Shown: positions 1 through 9,433 of the stretch, piece after piece
How the letters are laid out: every line of letters begins with the position of its first letter
How positions within the stretch are numbered: position 1 is the first letter of the stretch
DNA from: Psychrobacter immobilis
Lineage (GTDB): Bacteria; Pseudomonadota; Gammaproteobacteria; Pseudomonadales; Moraxellaceae
Direction of reading: 5' to 3'
Assembly: GCA_904846145.1 (NCBI GenBank)
Contig: CAJGZL010000001.1
Span: forward strand, 2,046,001-2,110,000
DNA length: 64,000 nucleotides
Notes under the pieces: generated by a model
Told to the model about the DNA's origin: nothing
Seen by the model: only the letters and a program-made list of their open reading frames with translations
Databases searched by the model: none
Translations under genes and position numbers: made by a program

Positions 1-383
1 ATCCGATTGCTTTTCCTGATACACAACATACTCATTGGGTAAAAGAGTTTTCAGAAATTACAGGTTTTGAGGACAAGTCACAATATTTGGAATGGTGTCA
101 AAACAACCGTTTTCCAGTCATGCAACAATGGGTACAAAAGTACGCTCCAAAACTTATTATTTGCTTTGGTAAAGGTTCTGCTAATAAATTTAATCTGGCA
201 TTTACTGATAATAATAAAGAATTTACCAGTGAGATGGTAGGTAGTTTGACTCTTCAGTGGAAAAAAAATGGCAATGGTACAATCATTGCTGTTTTACCAT
301 TTCCTAATGCTCAAAATAAGGGACTAAAAAGTCATTCTGACATAGAAGCTATGGGAGAGCGTTTAGCCGAACTGATTGATTAA
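1..383 (+). CDS. 3' part of an unrecognised gene (possibly uracil-DNA-glycosylase-like)
   Basis: The reading frame is open from the window edge (first full codon at base 3) to the TAA at 381-383, so this is the C-terminal ~126 residues of a gene that begins outside the window. A TTG at 87 could be read as a start, but the frame upstream codes without interruption, so truncation by the window is more likely. The segment APKLIICFGKGSANKF followed by IIAVLPFPN resembles the layout of uracil-DNA-glycosylase-fold proteins (a strand ending in a small-residue loop, then a late Pro/His-Pro strand). That is a weak resemblance and no function is claimed. Confidence 0.55.
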   Translation, partial: PIAFPDTQHTHWVKEFSEITGFEDKSQYLEWCQNNRFPVMQQWVQKYAPKLIICFGKGSANKFNLAFTDNNKEFTSEMVGSLTLQWKKNGNGTIIAVLPFPNAQNKGLKSHSDIEAMGERLAELID

Positions 384-471
384 TTTATGTAATAGCGCTT
401 AGAGCAAATCCTGCGCAATGTGTTTTTAAATTAAATTCTAATAAATACGCTAACACTACTATAAAGCTTTT

Positions 472-540
472 TGTAGGGTGCGCCCAGCGCACCATTAGCT
501 AGGGCATGATAAATAATAGGTGCGCATGGTGCACCCTACA
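472..540. repeat. REP-like inverted repeat pair
   Basis: The outer arms TGTAGGGTGC (472-481) and GCACCCTACA (531-540) are perfect reverse complements. Each arm continues inward as a copy of a ~22-bp unit (TGTAGGGTGC-RCC-nn-GCGCACC) with its own small GGTGCGC/GCGCACC palindrome. The two copies therefore stand head to head, as in BIME-type extragenic palindromes. A third, single unit lies at 7152-7172. The element fills the centre of the 370-bp gap between the first gene and the large ATPase gene. The rest of the gap is A/T-rich with nothing else recognised. Confidence 0.8.
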
Positions 541-753
541 CCAAAATCACTTATATGAATAAATGGTCATTCAAATTGCTATTTATTCTGCCAGCTTAAA
601 TTTAAAGCAACACTAAGTTGGCTACTCTAAAAGAATGATCAACGCGCCCTTATTTTTCTAACAGGGTTTATGTTTTTTTAGACTAGTCAAAATTTAACAA
701 CCATTTGCAAAATTTTCCTTATCGCCTAAAAATTAAAGTAGAGAAGAAGAGTA

Positions 754-3700
754 ATGGCAGATACGCAAAACCCAACCGATTTAAGTAGCACTGGCAAACA
801 AGACCAAGCGGACAAGGCCGTTGCTTCAGGCAATGCTTATGAGCTGATCAAAAAGCGCTTAACCGAGCAGGGCAGTCGCTTACAGACGCAAACAGCAACA
901 CTGAATAATGCGCGGCTTGAAGAGTTTGGTAGCACGCAAATGCAAGTCATTGCTCGCACGCGTATTCGTACTGAATACAACTGCGTCGCGCAAGATATGG
1001 TGCAAGTCGGTGACTATCTGCTATTTGGCTACAATGTCTTTATGGGGCTTAAGCGTGCCAGCAATATCAAAGATGTGCTGTCGCTATATCGCTTGCTTGC
1101 GCCAGCAGATGGCGAAGTAGAGTATCAGCTCGAAGAAGTAGAGTTAAAAGATACTTTTTTAGATCAGACCGCCTTTGTCCAAGACTTTAATGAGCTATAT
1201 CGCTACTATAAGCAAACTCGTCTTATCCAGATCACGGTCAAAGACAGCAAGCTGCTATTGGCGTTTCAGATCGGTGAGCGTATCACGGATATTCGGGTGT
1301 TTCGCTTTGCTTTAGACTTTAGTGAAGGCACGCCAGAGTCTGCGCAAGTCGCTTACGTGGACAATCGCGGTGAGCGCGATATTGAGCTGCCACCCGCTTA
1401 TGATTTTGAATGGATTGATACTACCCGCGAGCAGATGGTCAACGGCAAGCACCCACATATGAATATCTTAGATACGGTATTTGTCGAGACTATCGGCGGT
1501 GATTTAACCATTAAGATCGAGGATAACACCCAATCAGGATTGGGGATCTACAAAGAATCGGTAACGGATACCACGCAGTCGCTGACCGACGCTCAGATAG
1601 CTTATGCCAAAGTGGGCAGCTTAATATTACTCAAAATACTGCCGTATCGAGAAACAGATTATCGCTATTTTGTCTATAACACTTTGACTGAGACCGTACT
1701 GCGCCTAGACGCTATCGGTCAGTCGTGTGTACAGCTGCCTGAGGATCACGGCATTATTTTCCCTGGTGGCTATTACTTACAAACGGGTGAGCATAAGCTG
1801 TTTGAGAGCCAAGAAGCTAGCGCTAAAGACTTGAAGTTTAAGCGCAAAATTGTCTCACCTAATGGTGAGGATGTGTTGTATTTATTTTATGATATGGCGC
1901 TTGGGGTTACTGGATTATTCCCTTATAACTTAATCAAAAAACAATTGGCAAACCCAATTTATTGCAACGGCATGGCGCTGGCTGAGAACGGTCAATTGGT
2001 ACTGTTTAGCGCCCAAACTGAGCCATCACGTATTCATCCGATGCAAATATGGCATACCCCTTATGCCTCAGATGAGTATATTAGCGAGCTACCCGAGAGC
2101 ACCAACTTTTATGGCAAAATCGGTAATAAAGAGCTAGTACGCGGTATCTCAGATCTATATAGCATCACCCGCTTGATTGATAATCAAAGCGTCTCACAAA
2201 AGCTTTATGAAGAGCTTGCCGATAATACTAGCCGACTGTTTGACAGCTATTATTGGCTAAACGAGCCTGAGCTTGCCGAGGTCGCCAGCAGTATCAAAGA
2301 GGTCACAGCGACCGCTGAGCTGGTCATTGATGAATTTGCCAAAGTTCAAAGCGTCCAAAAGCAAACGCAGACCGCCTTAGCCGATGCCGAAACCAAGCAA
2401 AATGAGATTACTCGGCAGATTAAAATCACTACCTTTGAGTCTGCAAGCGACTATGTCGAGCAGTTATCAGCGCTTAGGCGACAAAAGGGTCATTTAGTCA
2501 GCTTAGAGAACTTACGTTATTTAGATAGTGATAAGTTGCAAGCGCTACAAGAGCAGCTTGAGAGCGCAGAGAGCGAGCTTGCTGAGCAAACCGTAAAATA
2601 TCTTAGTGGCGATGATGCATTATCGAGTTACGAGGGTATTTTGACTGACGTCAACGAGCGTTTGCAGACGAGCGAGACTAATTCTGAGCTCAAACCCGTG
2701 TTAGAGACTATCGATAATACCGCGCAAGGCTTAGATCTATTAACTGAGCTACTCGGCACGCTTGATGTCGCTGATGCGACGGTGCGTACTCAAATCATCG
2801 ATGATATATCTGCTATCTACTCGCGTCTCAATCAGACTAAAGCTAAGCTGAATCATAAGCGCAAAAACTTAGGCTCAGTCGAAGCTATTGCGCAGTTCGG
2901 CGCGCAGTTTAGGCTGTTTGGTCAGTCGATAGCCAATGCCTTATCTACCGCCAATACTCCTGAAAAATCAGATGAGCAAATGGCCAAGCTGCTGGTACAG
3001 TTAGAGGAGCTTGAAGGTCAATTTGCTGATCCAGAAACGGGCGGTGGTGATCAGTTTTTAGCAGATATCATCAGCAAACGCGAAGAGATTTATGAGACCT
3101 TTGAGAATCATAAACAGCAGCTGCTCGATGCGCGTAACCGCAAAGCTCAGAATTTAGGCGATGGCGCTCTGCGTATGCTAGAGAGCATAAAAAAGCGCAC
3201 TCAAAGCACTGGAGTCACAGGCTTTAAAGATGAAGATGGCCTCAATACTTATTTTGCCGCCGATGGACTGGTACAAAAGGTACGCGCCATTGCTAAGAGC
3301 CTGCAAGAGATGGGTTTTAGTGTCAAAGCGGATGATATCGATGCGCGACTAAAAGCCATTCAAATTGAGAGCTACAAGAGTCTAAAAGATAAGTCAGACT
3401 TATTTGAAGATGGCGGTCAAATCATTAAGCTTGGCAAACACCGCTTTTCGGTCAATACTCAGCCATTGGATTTAACCCTGCTCAGTCGCCAGCAAACCAA
3501 CGGCCAGCGTATTCTTAATCTGCACTTAACAGGCACTGATTACTATGAAGAGCTAGATAATACTGAGCTAAACGCACTGCGTCCCTATTGGGATATGAAT
3601 ATCGCCTCCGAGTCCGAGCAAGTTTACCGCGCCGAGTACTTAGCTTATAGCATTATTGAAAGCGCCAAGAATAATAACGATGGCCTAACGGAAGCGCGAC

Positions 3701-6700
3701 TTTATCAAGCTTATGACGAGACAGCGAATACTATAGATAGCAGTGGCGAGCTAGATGATGACAGTTCATTATCTAAGCTAGTAAAAGCCTATGCCACGCC
3801 GCGTTATCAGCTTGGCTATGAAAAGGGCATCCATGATCATGATGCCACCTTGCTGCTCATGCAGATATTGCCAACGCTACGCGAAGCGGGCTTGCTGATT
3901 TATACCCCGCAAGTACGTGCTTTAGCCCAGCTGTTTTACTGGCAGCTCAGGCTAGTACAAGCTTTAGGATTGCCTGCATTAAATCAATACAATTACAGCC
4001 AATGGCTAAATGAGCAGACATTGACGCGTATTAATAATTGGCTGGATCGCGCGATTACCGCTGAGCAGTTGCGTCGCAGCTTAGGTAGTGATACCGCCAA
4101 AGCCTTACTAATCGATGATATAAGTACAGTGATGAGCGACTTTGTGTCCGCTTATAATGATATTGATACTGATAGTAGTGATGACAGTAGTAACGATAGT
4201 AAAGGTGACGCAGACAGTAGTATATTCGCCCAAAGTCACGTACAGCTGGCTTGTGAATATTTGGTCAGCGTGATGGGTCAAGCCGCCGAGCATAATGCAG
4301 CCCAAGGAATACAGTGGCAAACCAGCCAAAAAGCCCAACAGCTATGTGAGCAGTTAAACAAAACGCTAAATAAAGCAGCAAGCAGTACTGTGAATAAAGG
4401 CAGTGCCAGCTTTGAGCAGTTGCAAACCTCAGTGGCCAAGTTAAGCTTCCAGCCTAAATCTGCTTATGAGTTACTAGCCACTTGGTTTAATGCGCTACTA
4501 GATAAAACCTATGGTAGCGAGGTGGCAGGCGAGTCAACCGCTGATAGCAACGTTGATGCTAATGTGGATAGTCAGGGCAACCCGCTTAGCGAAGAGCAAA
4601 TCGCTACTATGGAGGAAGAGGAGGCACAGCGTAAGCAGCAGCTGGAGAGCGGTCGTCATTATATACCTGAAGCGATCAGCGTGTTATTGACGCAGCTAAC
4701 CGATAGCCAGCGCGAAACGCTTATGCAAGGGGTGCTGGATTCAGGTGCGAGCGCTAATAAAACCAATAAGCCTATAACTAGTGGCTTGTCTACCCAAGCT
4801 ACTCAAACATCACTAACCAGCCTCAATAATCCACTCAATCAAGCGCAGAGCTTTGAGCGTAGCACAGGCAAGGTATCACTTGAGATAAAAGTAGATAATT
4901 TATTAGGTGAGCATGAGCGCATCCACAGCCAAACGCTCACCTTTGCGGTTGATGACTTCTTAAATCGCTTGCACTATCATGATGCACAGGTCATCCCTAG
5001 CTATAAGCGCTACTTGTCGTTACGCTCAGAGATATTAAATGACGCCAAAGAGACGCTAAGACTTAATGAATTCATGGCGCGTCCATTATCCTCTTTTGTG
5101 CGTAACCGCCTAATTAATGAGAGCTACCTACCATTGATAGGTGACAACCTCGCCAAGCAGATGGGCAGCGTCGGTGAGGATAAGCGTACCGACTTGATGG
5201 GTATCCTGATGATGATATCGCCACCAGGTTATGGTAAGACGACTTTGATGGAGTACGTGGCGAACCGTCTGGGCTTAATCTTTATGAAGATCAACTGTCC
5301 GTCATTAGGTCATGATGTAACCTCTCTAGACCCTGCCAAAGCGCCTAATGCTACCGCGCGTGAGGAGCTCAATAAAATTAACTTAGCCTTTGAGATGGGC
5401 AATAACGTCATGCTCTATCTCGACGATATTCAACATACCCATGCCGAATTTTTGCAGAAATTTATCTCACTAGGTGATGGTACGCGTCGTATCGATGGCG
5501 TCTGGCAAGGCAAGACTAAAACTTATGATATGCGCGGCAAAAAGTTCTGCGTCGTTATGGCGGGTAACCCGTACACTGAAAGCGGTGAAGCCTTTAAAGT
5601 TCCTGATATGCTCGCTAACCGTGCCGATATCTATAACTTAGGCGATATCATGAGCGGTATGGAAGAGGTGTTTGCCCTCAGTTATATCGAAAACTCGTTA
5701 ACCTCAAATAGCGTACTTGCGCCCTTAGCTAATCGTGATTTAAGCGACGTACATCGCTTAATTAAAATGGCAAAAGCTGACAATACTAATTTGCTACAGG
5801 CACAAAGTAGCGAGCTGAGCTATCCGTATAGCACCTCTGAGATCAATGAGATTATCGCTGTATTGCGTCATATGTTTACTGTGCAAAAGGTGATTCTCGA
5901 TGTTAATCAAGCTTATATTGCCTCGGCATCACAAGATGATAAATATCGGGTTGAGCCGATATTTAAGTTGCAGGGCAGCTATCGTAATATGAATAAGATG
6001 ACCGAAAAGCTATCAGCGGTCATGAACGAGGAAGAGCTAAACCAGCTGATAGATGATCACTATCTAGGCGAGTCGCAGCTACTAACGCAGGGCGCTGAGA
6101 GCAATTTGCTTAAGCTTGGCGAGATGCGCGGTGAGCTAAATGAGGCAGAAAAAGAGCGTTGGGCACAGATCAAAGCGGACTTCCTACGTAACAAAGCTAT
6201 GGGCGGTGCAGACGGTGATGTTGGCGCGCGCATCGTGGCGCAACTGGTCGATGTGGTCGGTGGCTTTAAGACCATCAATAGCCAATTCGATCAATACTTA
6301 ATCCAAAATGACCCTGAGCAACTCGCCCAATTAAAAGAAGCGGGGCAGCAAATGCGGATAGCCGCACAGTTAGAAGCGCAAAAGTTGCTAGCTGATGATT
6401 GTGTCAAAAGTCTTGTTACTAGTTTTGTGGATAATGCCAATGTCGTGAGTCAAAGTATCGATAGCGGCTTTGAGCAGAGTTTAGATAAGCTCACTCAGAT
6501 CTATCGTCACGATCATAAGATAGAGGGCGAGCATCTTGAGCAAAACCAAGCGCTACAACAACAGCTGGTCATCAAGCTGATCACAGCGGTTGAGCAGCTG
6601 GCAGGTACTATGTCAAAAAATATGGCGCAAAATATTGGCGATAGCTTATCAAAAAGTCTACTCGATAGCGGGGTGGCAAATACTACCAATCATACGACTG

Positions 6701-6873
6701 ATACTGCACAGCAAACTGAGCTAATGGCAAATGCATTGAAGCAAGCATTAGCGCCACTAACCACGCGTATGGATGAGAAGCTGGCACTTGATACTAGTAC
6801 AGAGCAGTCTGGTAAAATGATCGTAGAGTGCTTAAATCGACTGAACACTATCTTTGATGAGCACAATCAGTAA
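754..6873 (+). CDS. Giant AAA+ ATPase, DUF3686 / 'DNA repair ATPase' type (2039 aa)
   Basis: This is a very large cytoplasmic protein without signal peptide or membrane segments. Residues ~1-480 form a beta-rich N-terminal region of the kind called DUF3686. Residues ~510-870 are heptad-rich, Glu/Gln/Lys-rich coiled coil. A Ser/Asp-rich linker lies near 1130-1160. The AAA+ module is C-terminal, with Walker A PPGYGKTT at 1490-1497 and Walker B LYLDDIQ at 1554-1560 (D1557, D1558). It is followed by a sensor-like MAGNPY segment and a second coiled tail. Family members are annotated as ATPases involved in DNA repair, but I know of no firm biochemical role. The start ATG at 754 follows a purine-rich ribosome site (GAGAAGAAGAG). 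The small DUF2256 gene begins 21 bp after the stop and may be cotranscribed. Confidence 0.85.
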   Translation: MADTQNPTDLSSTGKQDQADKAVASGNAYELIKKRLTEQGSRLQTQTATLNNARLEEFGSTQMQVIARTRIRTEYNCVAQDMVQVGDYLLFGYNVFMGLKRASNIKDVLSLYRLLAPADGEVEYQLEEVELKDTFLDQTAFVQDFNELYRYYKQTRLIQITVKDSKLLLAFQIGERITDIRVFRFALDFSEGTPESAQVAYVDNRGERDIELPPAYDFEWIDTTREQMVNGKHPHMNILDTVFVETIGGDLTIKIEDNTQSGLGIYKESVTDTTQSLTDAQIAYAKVGSLILLKILPYRETDYRYFVYNTLTETVLRLDAIGQSCVQLPEDHGIIFPGGYYLQTGEHKLFESQEASAKDLKFKRKIVSPNGEDVLYLFYDMALGVTGLFPYNLIKKQLANPIYCNGMALAENGQLVLFSAQTEPSRIHPMQIWHTPYASDEYISELPESTNFYGKIGNKELVRGISDLYSITRLIDNQSVSQKLYEELADNTSRLFDSYYWLNEPELAEVASSIKEVTATAELVIDEFAKVQSVQKQTQTALADAETKQNEITRQIKITTFESASDYVEQLSALRRQKGHLVSLENLRYLDSDKLQALQEQLESAESELAEQTVKYLSGDDALSSYEGILTDVNERLQTSETNSELKPVLETIDNTAQGLDLLTELLGTLDVADATVRTQIIDDISAIYSRLNQTKAKLNHKRKNLGSVEAIAQFGAQFRLFGQSIANALSTANTPEKSDEQMAKLLVQLEELEGQFADPETGGGDQFLADIISKREEIYETFENHKQQLLDARNRKAQNLGDGALRMLESIKKRTQSTGVTGFKDEDGLNTYFAADGLVQKVRAIAKSLQEMGFSVKADDIDARLKAIQIESYKSLKDKSDLFEDGGQIIKLGKHRFSVNTQPLDLTLLSRQQTNGQRILNLHLTGTDYYEELDNTELNALRPYWDMNIASESEQVYRAEYLAYSIIESAKNNNDGLTEARLYQAYDETANTIDSSGELDDDSSLSKLVKAYATPRYQLGYEKGIHDHDATLLLMQILPTLREAGLLIYTPQVRALAQLFYWQLRLVQALGLPALNQYNYSQWLNEQTLTRINNWLDRAITAEQLRRSLGSDTAKALLIDDISTVMSDFVSAYNDIDTDSSDDSSNDSKGDADSSIFAQSHVQLACEYLVSVMGQAAEHNAAQGIQWQTSQKAQQLCEQLNKTLNKAASSTVNKGSASFEQLQTSVAKLSFQPKSAYELLATWFNALLDKTYGSEVAGESTADSNVDANVDSQGNPLSEEQIATMEEEEAQRKQQLESGRHYIPEAISVLLTQLTDSQRETLMQGVLDSGASANKTNKPITSGLSTQATQTSLTSLNNPLNQAQSFERSTGKVSLEIKVDNLLGEHERIHSQTLTFAVDDFLNRLHYHDAQVIPSYKRYLSLRSEILNDAKETLRLNEFMARPLSSFVRNRLINESYLPLIGDNLAKQMGSVGEDKRTDLMGILMMISPPGYGKTTLMEYVANRLGLIFMKINCPSLGHDVTSLDPAKAPNATAREELNKINLAFEMGNNVMLYLDDIQHTHAEFLQKFISLGDGTRRIDGVWQGKTKTYDMRGKKFCVVMAGNPYTESGEAFKVPDMLANRADIYNLGDIMSGMEEVFALSYIENSLTSNSVLAPLANRDLSDVHRLIKMAKADNTNLLQAQSSELSYPYSTSEINEIIAVLRHMFTVQKVILDVNQAYIASASQDDKYRVEPIFKLQGSYRNMNKMTEKLSAVMNEEELNQLIDDHYLGESQLLTQGAESNLLKLGEMRGELNEAEKERWAQIKADFLRNKAMGGADGDVGARIVAQLVDVVGGFKTINSQFDQYLIQNDPEQLAQLKEAGQQMRIAAQLEAQKLLADDCVKSLVTSFVDNANVVSQSIDSGFEQSLDKLTQIYRHDHKIEGEHLEQNQALQQQLVIKLITAVEQLAGTMSKNMAQNIGDSLSKSLLDSGVANTTNHTTDTAQQTELMANALKQALAPLTTRMDEKLALDTSTEQSGKMIVECLNRLNTIFDEHNQ

Positions 6874-6894
6874 GCAATTCATTAAGAGAAAATC

Positions 6895-7056
6895 ATGGCG
6901 CATAAAAAGAAGAATGTCCGCAAAAAAGAATGTCCCGTCTGCGAGCGCGAGTTTAGCTGGACTAAAAAGTTGGATAAAAACTGGGAAAGCATGGTTTATT
7001 GTTCAGACCAATGCCGAAGGGTTAAGAAATATGAAGGTTTAGAGCATCAAAAATAA
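6895..7056 (+). CDS. DUF2256 small zinc-ribbon-like protein, copy 1 (53 aa)
   Basis: A short basic protein starting MAHKKKNVRKKECPVC. It has the DUF2256 layout: CPVC near the N terminus, a conserved F-S/T-W-x-K-K segment, then YCSDQCRR. Four cysteines in two CxxC-type pairs suggest zinc binding. This is family knowledge plus the visible Cys pattern, and the molecular role is unknown. The gene starts 21 bp after the large ATPase gene, with AAGAGAAAATC upstream of the ATG. A longer overlapping frame (6854-7042) is a shadow. A paralogue lies 190 bp downstream at 7245. Confidence 0.88.
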   Translation: MAHKKKNVRKKECPVCEREFSWTKKLDKNWESMVYCSDQCRRVKKYEGLEHQK

Positions 7057-7090
7057 TGCAAAAAATTGAGTTTGAAATTTATGGTCGGTT

Positions 7091-7113
7091 GTAGGCTGGG
7101 TTTTTAACCCAGC
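7091..7113 (+). terminator. Hairpin after DUF2256 copy 1
   Basis: GCTGGG (7095-7100) and CCCAGC (7108-7113) pair around TTTTTAA and are followed by ATTTTAT. It sits 35 bp after the DUF2256 stop and could terminate that transcript. The GTAGGCTGGGT...ACCCAGC form also resembles a dispersed extragenic palindrome, so the function is uncertain. Confidence 0.5.
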
Positions 7114-7151
7114 ATTTTATGTCTCGGTAACAAAATTTTTGCAATTGACGA

Positions 7152-7172
7152 GTAGGGTGCGCCCCGCGCACC
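7152..7172 (+). repeat. Single REP-like unit
   Basis: The sequence GTAGGGTGCGCC-CC-GCGCACC matches the unit found twice, head to head, at 472-540. Its inner part GGTGCGC/GCGCACC is palindromic. It lies between the two DUF2256 genes. Confidence 0.7.
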
Positions 7173-7244
7173 AGTTTAGAAAGCTATCCTATTAACACAA
7201 TATTAGCCTTCTAAATAACTATGAAAATAATAAAAGGGAACGTC

Positions 7245-7391
7245 ATGGCACATAAAAAGGTTGATCTACCTACCAAAACCTGCCCGGTTTGCCAGCGTCC
7301 GTTTACCTGGCGCAAGAAGTGGGAAAAGGATTGGGAGCAAGTGATTTATTGTTCTGAGAAGTGTCGGCGGGGTAAATTAAAAAATGACTAG
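7245..7391 (+). CDS. DUF2256 small zinc-ribbon-like protein, copy 2 (48 aa)
   Basis: It begins [16 protein letters not shown] and continues with [16 protein letters not shown] and YCSEKCRR, the full DUF2256 pattern with four cysteines placed as in copy 1. A strong ribosome site (AAAAGGGAACGTC) precedes the ATG. It is closer to the family norm than copy 1, which has SWTKKLDKNWES at the equivalent place. The two copies have diverged, so this is not a recent exact duplication. A decayed third copy lies at 12133-12231. Function is unknown. Confidence 0.88.
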   Translation: MAHKKVDLPTKTCPVCQRPFTWRKKWEKDWEQVIYCSEKCRRGKLKND

Positions 7392-7402
7392 CGCAAAAAA
7401 AC

Positions 7403-7434
7403 TCAGCCTATCCCTTGATAAGCTGAATTTTATT
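7403..7434 (+). terminator. Terminator-like hairpin after DUF2256 copy 2
   Basis: TCAGCCTATC and GATAAGCTGA pair imperfectly around CCTT and are followed by ATTTTATTAAAT. It lies between two convergent genes (DUF2256 copy 2 and the lipoprotein on the other strand), so it may serve both. Confidence 0.5.
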
Positions 7435-7451
7435 AAATTCATGATTAATAA

Positions 7452-8963
7452 TTATTGACGATCAAAAATAACGGTCTCGCCATCATCGTTATTCACTTCT
7501 GTTTGATCTTCGTAGCCATTAAAGGTAAGTTTGTCTCCAACGACTTTAATGTTCATTTGATAAAAGAATGATAAATCATTATTACCAGTATTGCTGTATA
7601 GCGACTGACCGAGGGTAAACAGTCCATTATTACCTAAGGTATAAAGATTCCAGTTAATGCCAGAAGGTGGCATTTCAGGCTCATTAAAAGGCGGCTTTTC
7701 ATCCACTTCTATGTGGAAAAAAGTTTGATTATCCAAGAAGCCGACTAATATCAGCTCATCATCTACCTGTCCTGCTTGTGCCTTCCAGATACCTAGCTCA
7801 TTTTCAGACTTGGCTTTTGAGAACGTATAAAGCTCATTATTTTCTATGACCTTATTATCATTTTCATCGACACCTAACGTTAGCGTATCACCAGAGATTT
7901 GCACCGTTCTTAGCAGATTGTCTGATAGACCAGCAGTGCCATTGTTATCAAAGATAACGTTATCGACTTTTAGTTCGTTATTGGCTTTAAGAGCATACTT
8001 ACCCCACTCAATACCGCTGTTTGAATCTCTTGATGAGGTAGCACCGGTGACTTGGGTTTGTACATAAGTGCCATCGTCTAAAAACGCTAAGGCCACTAGC
8101 TCTTCATTACCTTGCTTCATTTGCCATAGCCCTGAGAGCATCTTAGGCTCTACAACGGTACTAGACCCACTTCTTGAGAACCTAAATTTCTCGTTATCGT
8201 CTATGACTCCGTTTTGATTGTCATCGACTTCAATGGTAAGCGCGGTGTCGCCAGTTACACTCGCGTAACGGGTACGCGATTCTGATAATCCAACCCCACC
8301 ATTATCGTCATAAAGCTGTGTGGTTGTTAACGCTTTAGTGGTAGCGTTGATATTGTAAGTACCCCATTCCATGCCATTCTCAGGATTACTAGTACCAGCT
8401 TTATCCACTTGCACGTAGATATAAGTGTTATTTTCTAAGAACGCCACTCCGACCAGCTCATCTTCTTCGGCATTATCAAAGCTCCAAGATCCTAAGATAC
8501 CTTTAGGTTTGACCTCTGAGAATTTGTAAACTTCATTACTCTCAATAACGCCATTGCCGTTTTCATCGACTTCGAGGATAAGCTTACCATTCACTACTTT
8601 AGCGAAAGGGTTTGGAGCGTCTGATAATCCAGCGTCACCGTTTTTATCAAAAGTAGGTGTGGCAGTGAGTCTCCCTGTTTTATTATCAATGCTATAGGTT
8701 CCTGACTCCATGCCGTTTTCAGGGTCAGTTGTTGAGCGACTGGCATTGACTTGAGTCTGTACATAAGTACCGTCATCCGTAAAGACAATCACTGCTAAGT
8801 CATCACCAGCAGTATCGCTACTCCACATTCCAACAATTTTAGTATTGATATCTGATTGATCAGGCGGTGTTGTCGATGTTCCGTCAGAATCATTATCATC
8901 ACCACACCCTTGTAAGAGTAGTGCGGTGGTAATGGCGAGCAGGGTTAATTTAAATAATTTCAT
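7452..8963 (-). CDS. Four-repeat lipoprotein with EF-hand-like loops (503 aa)
   Basis: The N terminus (MKLFKLTLLAITTALLLQGC) is a lipoprotein signal with lipidation predicted at C20; the next residues G-D-D should leave +2 not Asp, which fits outer-membrane sorting. The mature part is four tandem repeats of ~113-120 residues, beginning at G45 (GMWSSD), G158 (GSWSFD), G278 (GLWQMK) and G391 (GIWKAQ). Each carries a TYVQTQV-like strand, an NGMEWGTY-like strand and a D-x-NG-xxGLS loop. Three repeats end in a 12-residue loop of EF-hand type: DENGNGVIESNE (133-144), DDNQNGVIDDNE (247-258) and DENDNKVIENNE (366-377). The fourth loop is degenerate. Calcium binding is an inference from the motif. The gene stands alone and faces the DUF2256 genes. 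I do not recognise a named family. Confidence 0.8.
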   Translation of the reverse strand: MKLFKLTLLAITTALLLQGCGDDNDSDGTSTTPPDQSDINTKIVGMWSSDTAGDDLAVIVFTDDGTYVQTQVNASRSTTDPENGMESGTYSIDNKTGRLTATPTFDKNGDAGLSDAPNPFAKVVNGKLILEVDENGNGVIESNEVYKFSEVKPKGILGSWSFDNAEEDELVGVAFLENNTYIYVQVDKAGTSNPENGMEWGTYNINATTKALTTTQLYDDNGGVGLSESRTRYASVTGDTALTIEVDDNQNGVIDDNEKFRFSRSGSSTVVEPKMLSGLWQMKQGNEELVALAFLDDGTYVQTQVTGATSSRDSNSGIEWGKYALKANNELKVDNVIFDNNGTAGLSDNLLRTVQISGDTLTLGVDENDNKVIENNELYTFSKAKSENELGIWKAQAGQVDDELILVGFLDNQTFFHIEVDEKPPFNEPEMPPSGINWNLYTLGNNGLFTLGQSLYSNTGNNDLSFFYQMNIKVVGDKLTFNGYEDQTEVNNDDGETVIFDRQ

Positions 8964-9433
8964 TTTCTTTCTCTCCTTGAATAAAAATGTAAACCTGAAT
9001 AAGTAAAAAGCGCTACATCATCAACTTTTTTTGTTTTAAAAAGTAAAATATTGTAACGCTTATATTATAAAGTAGCATTTTTGAAATATTTGTCAATATT
9101 TATAAGTATGAATGTATTCAATGTTTTTAATATAATTAAAGGTAATAGGACGTCTGTTGAATATAAAGGGCTCAACTGGTAGCAAATGGTTATCTACCTT
9201 GAGTTTCAATGTTTATTGACGTTAGCAACTTGGTATGAAGTGGAATGTTCCACAGTTAAAATAAATTATCTATAGAGGATTGATTATTAATTCGTTATAT
9301 TGGATATAAAGTAATGTCTAGTTTGTGAAAGGTATACATATGCCTTACTGTATGGATTATTACTATAATTTTTGTCTCTATATTCGATATAAATAACGGT
9401 GGTACAAGGAGCTTATAAATTTATGTCAGTAAG
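8964..9433. other. Intergenic region between divergent lipoprotein genes
   Basis: About 470 bp of A/T-rich sequence between two genes transcribed away from each other, so it should hold both promoters. A ribosome site (GGAGAG read on the minus strand) precedes the repeat lipoprotein. I could not identify -35/-10 elements or operators with confidence, and saw no RNA gene. Confidence 0.4.

Noticed and set aside
6854..7042. Open frame of 62 codons overlapping the ATPase end
   Set aside because: It is a shadow of the DUF2256 gene at 6895-7056, whose Cys motifs and ribosome site are convincing.
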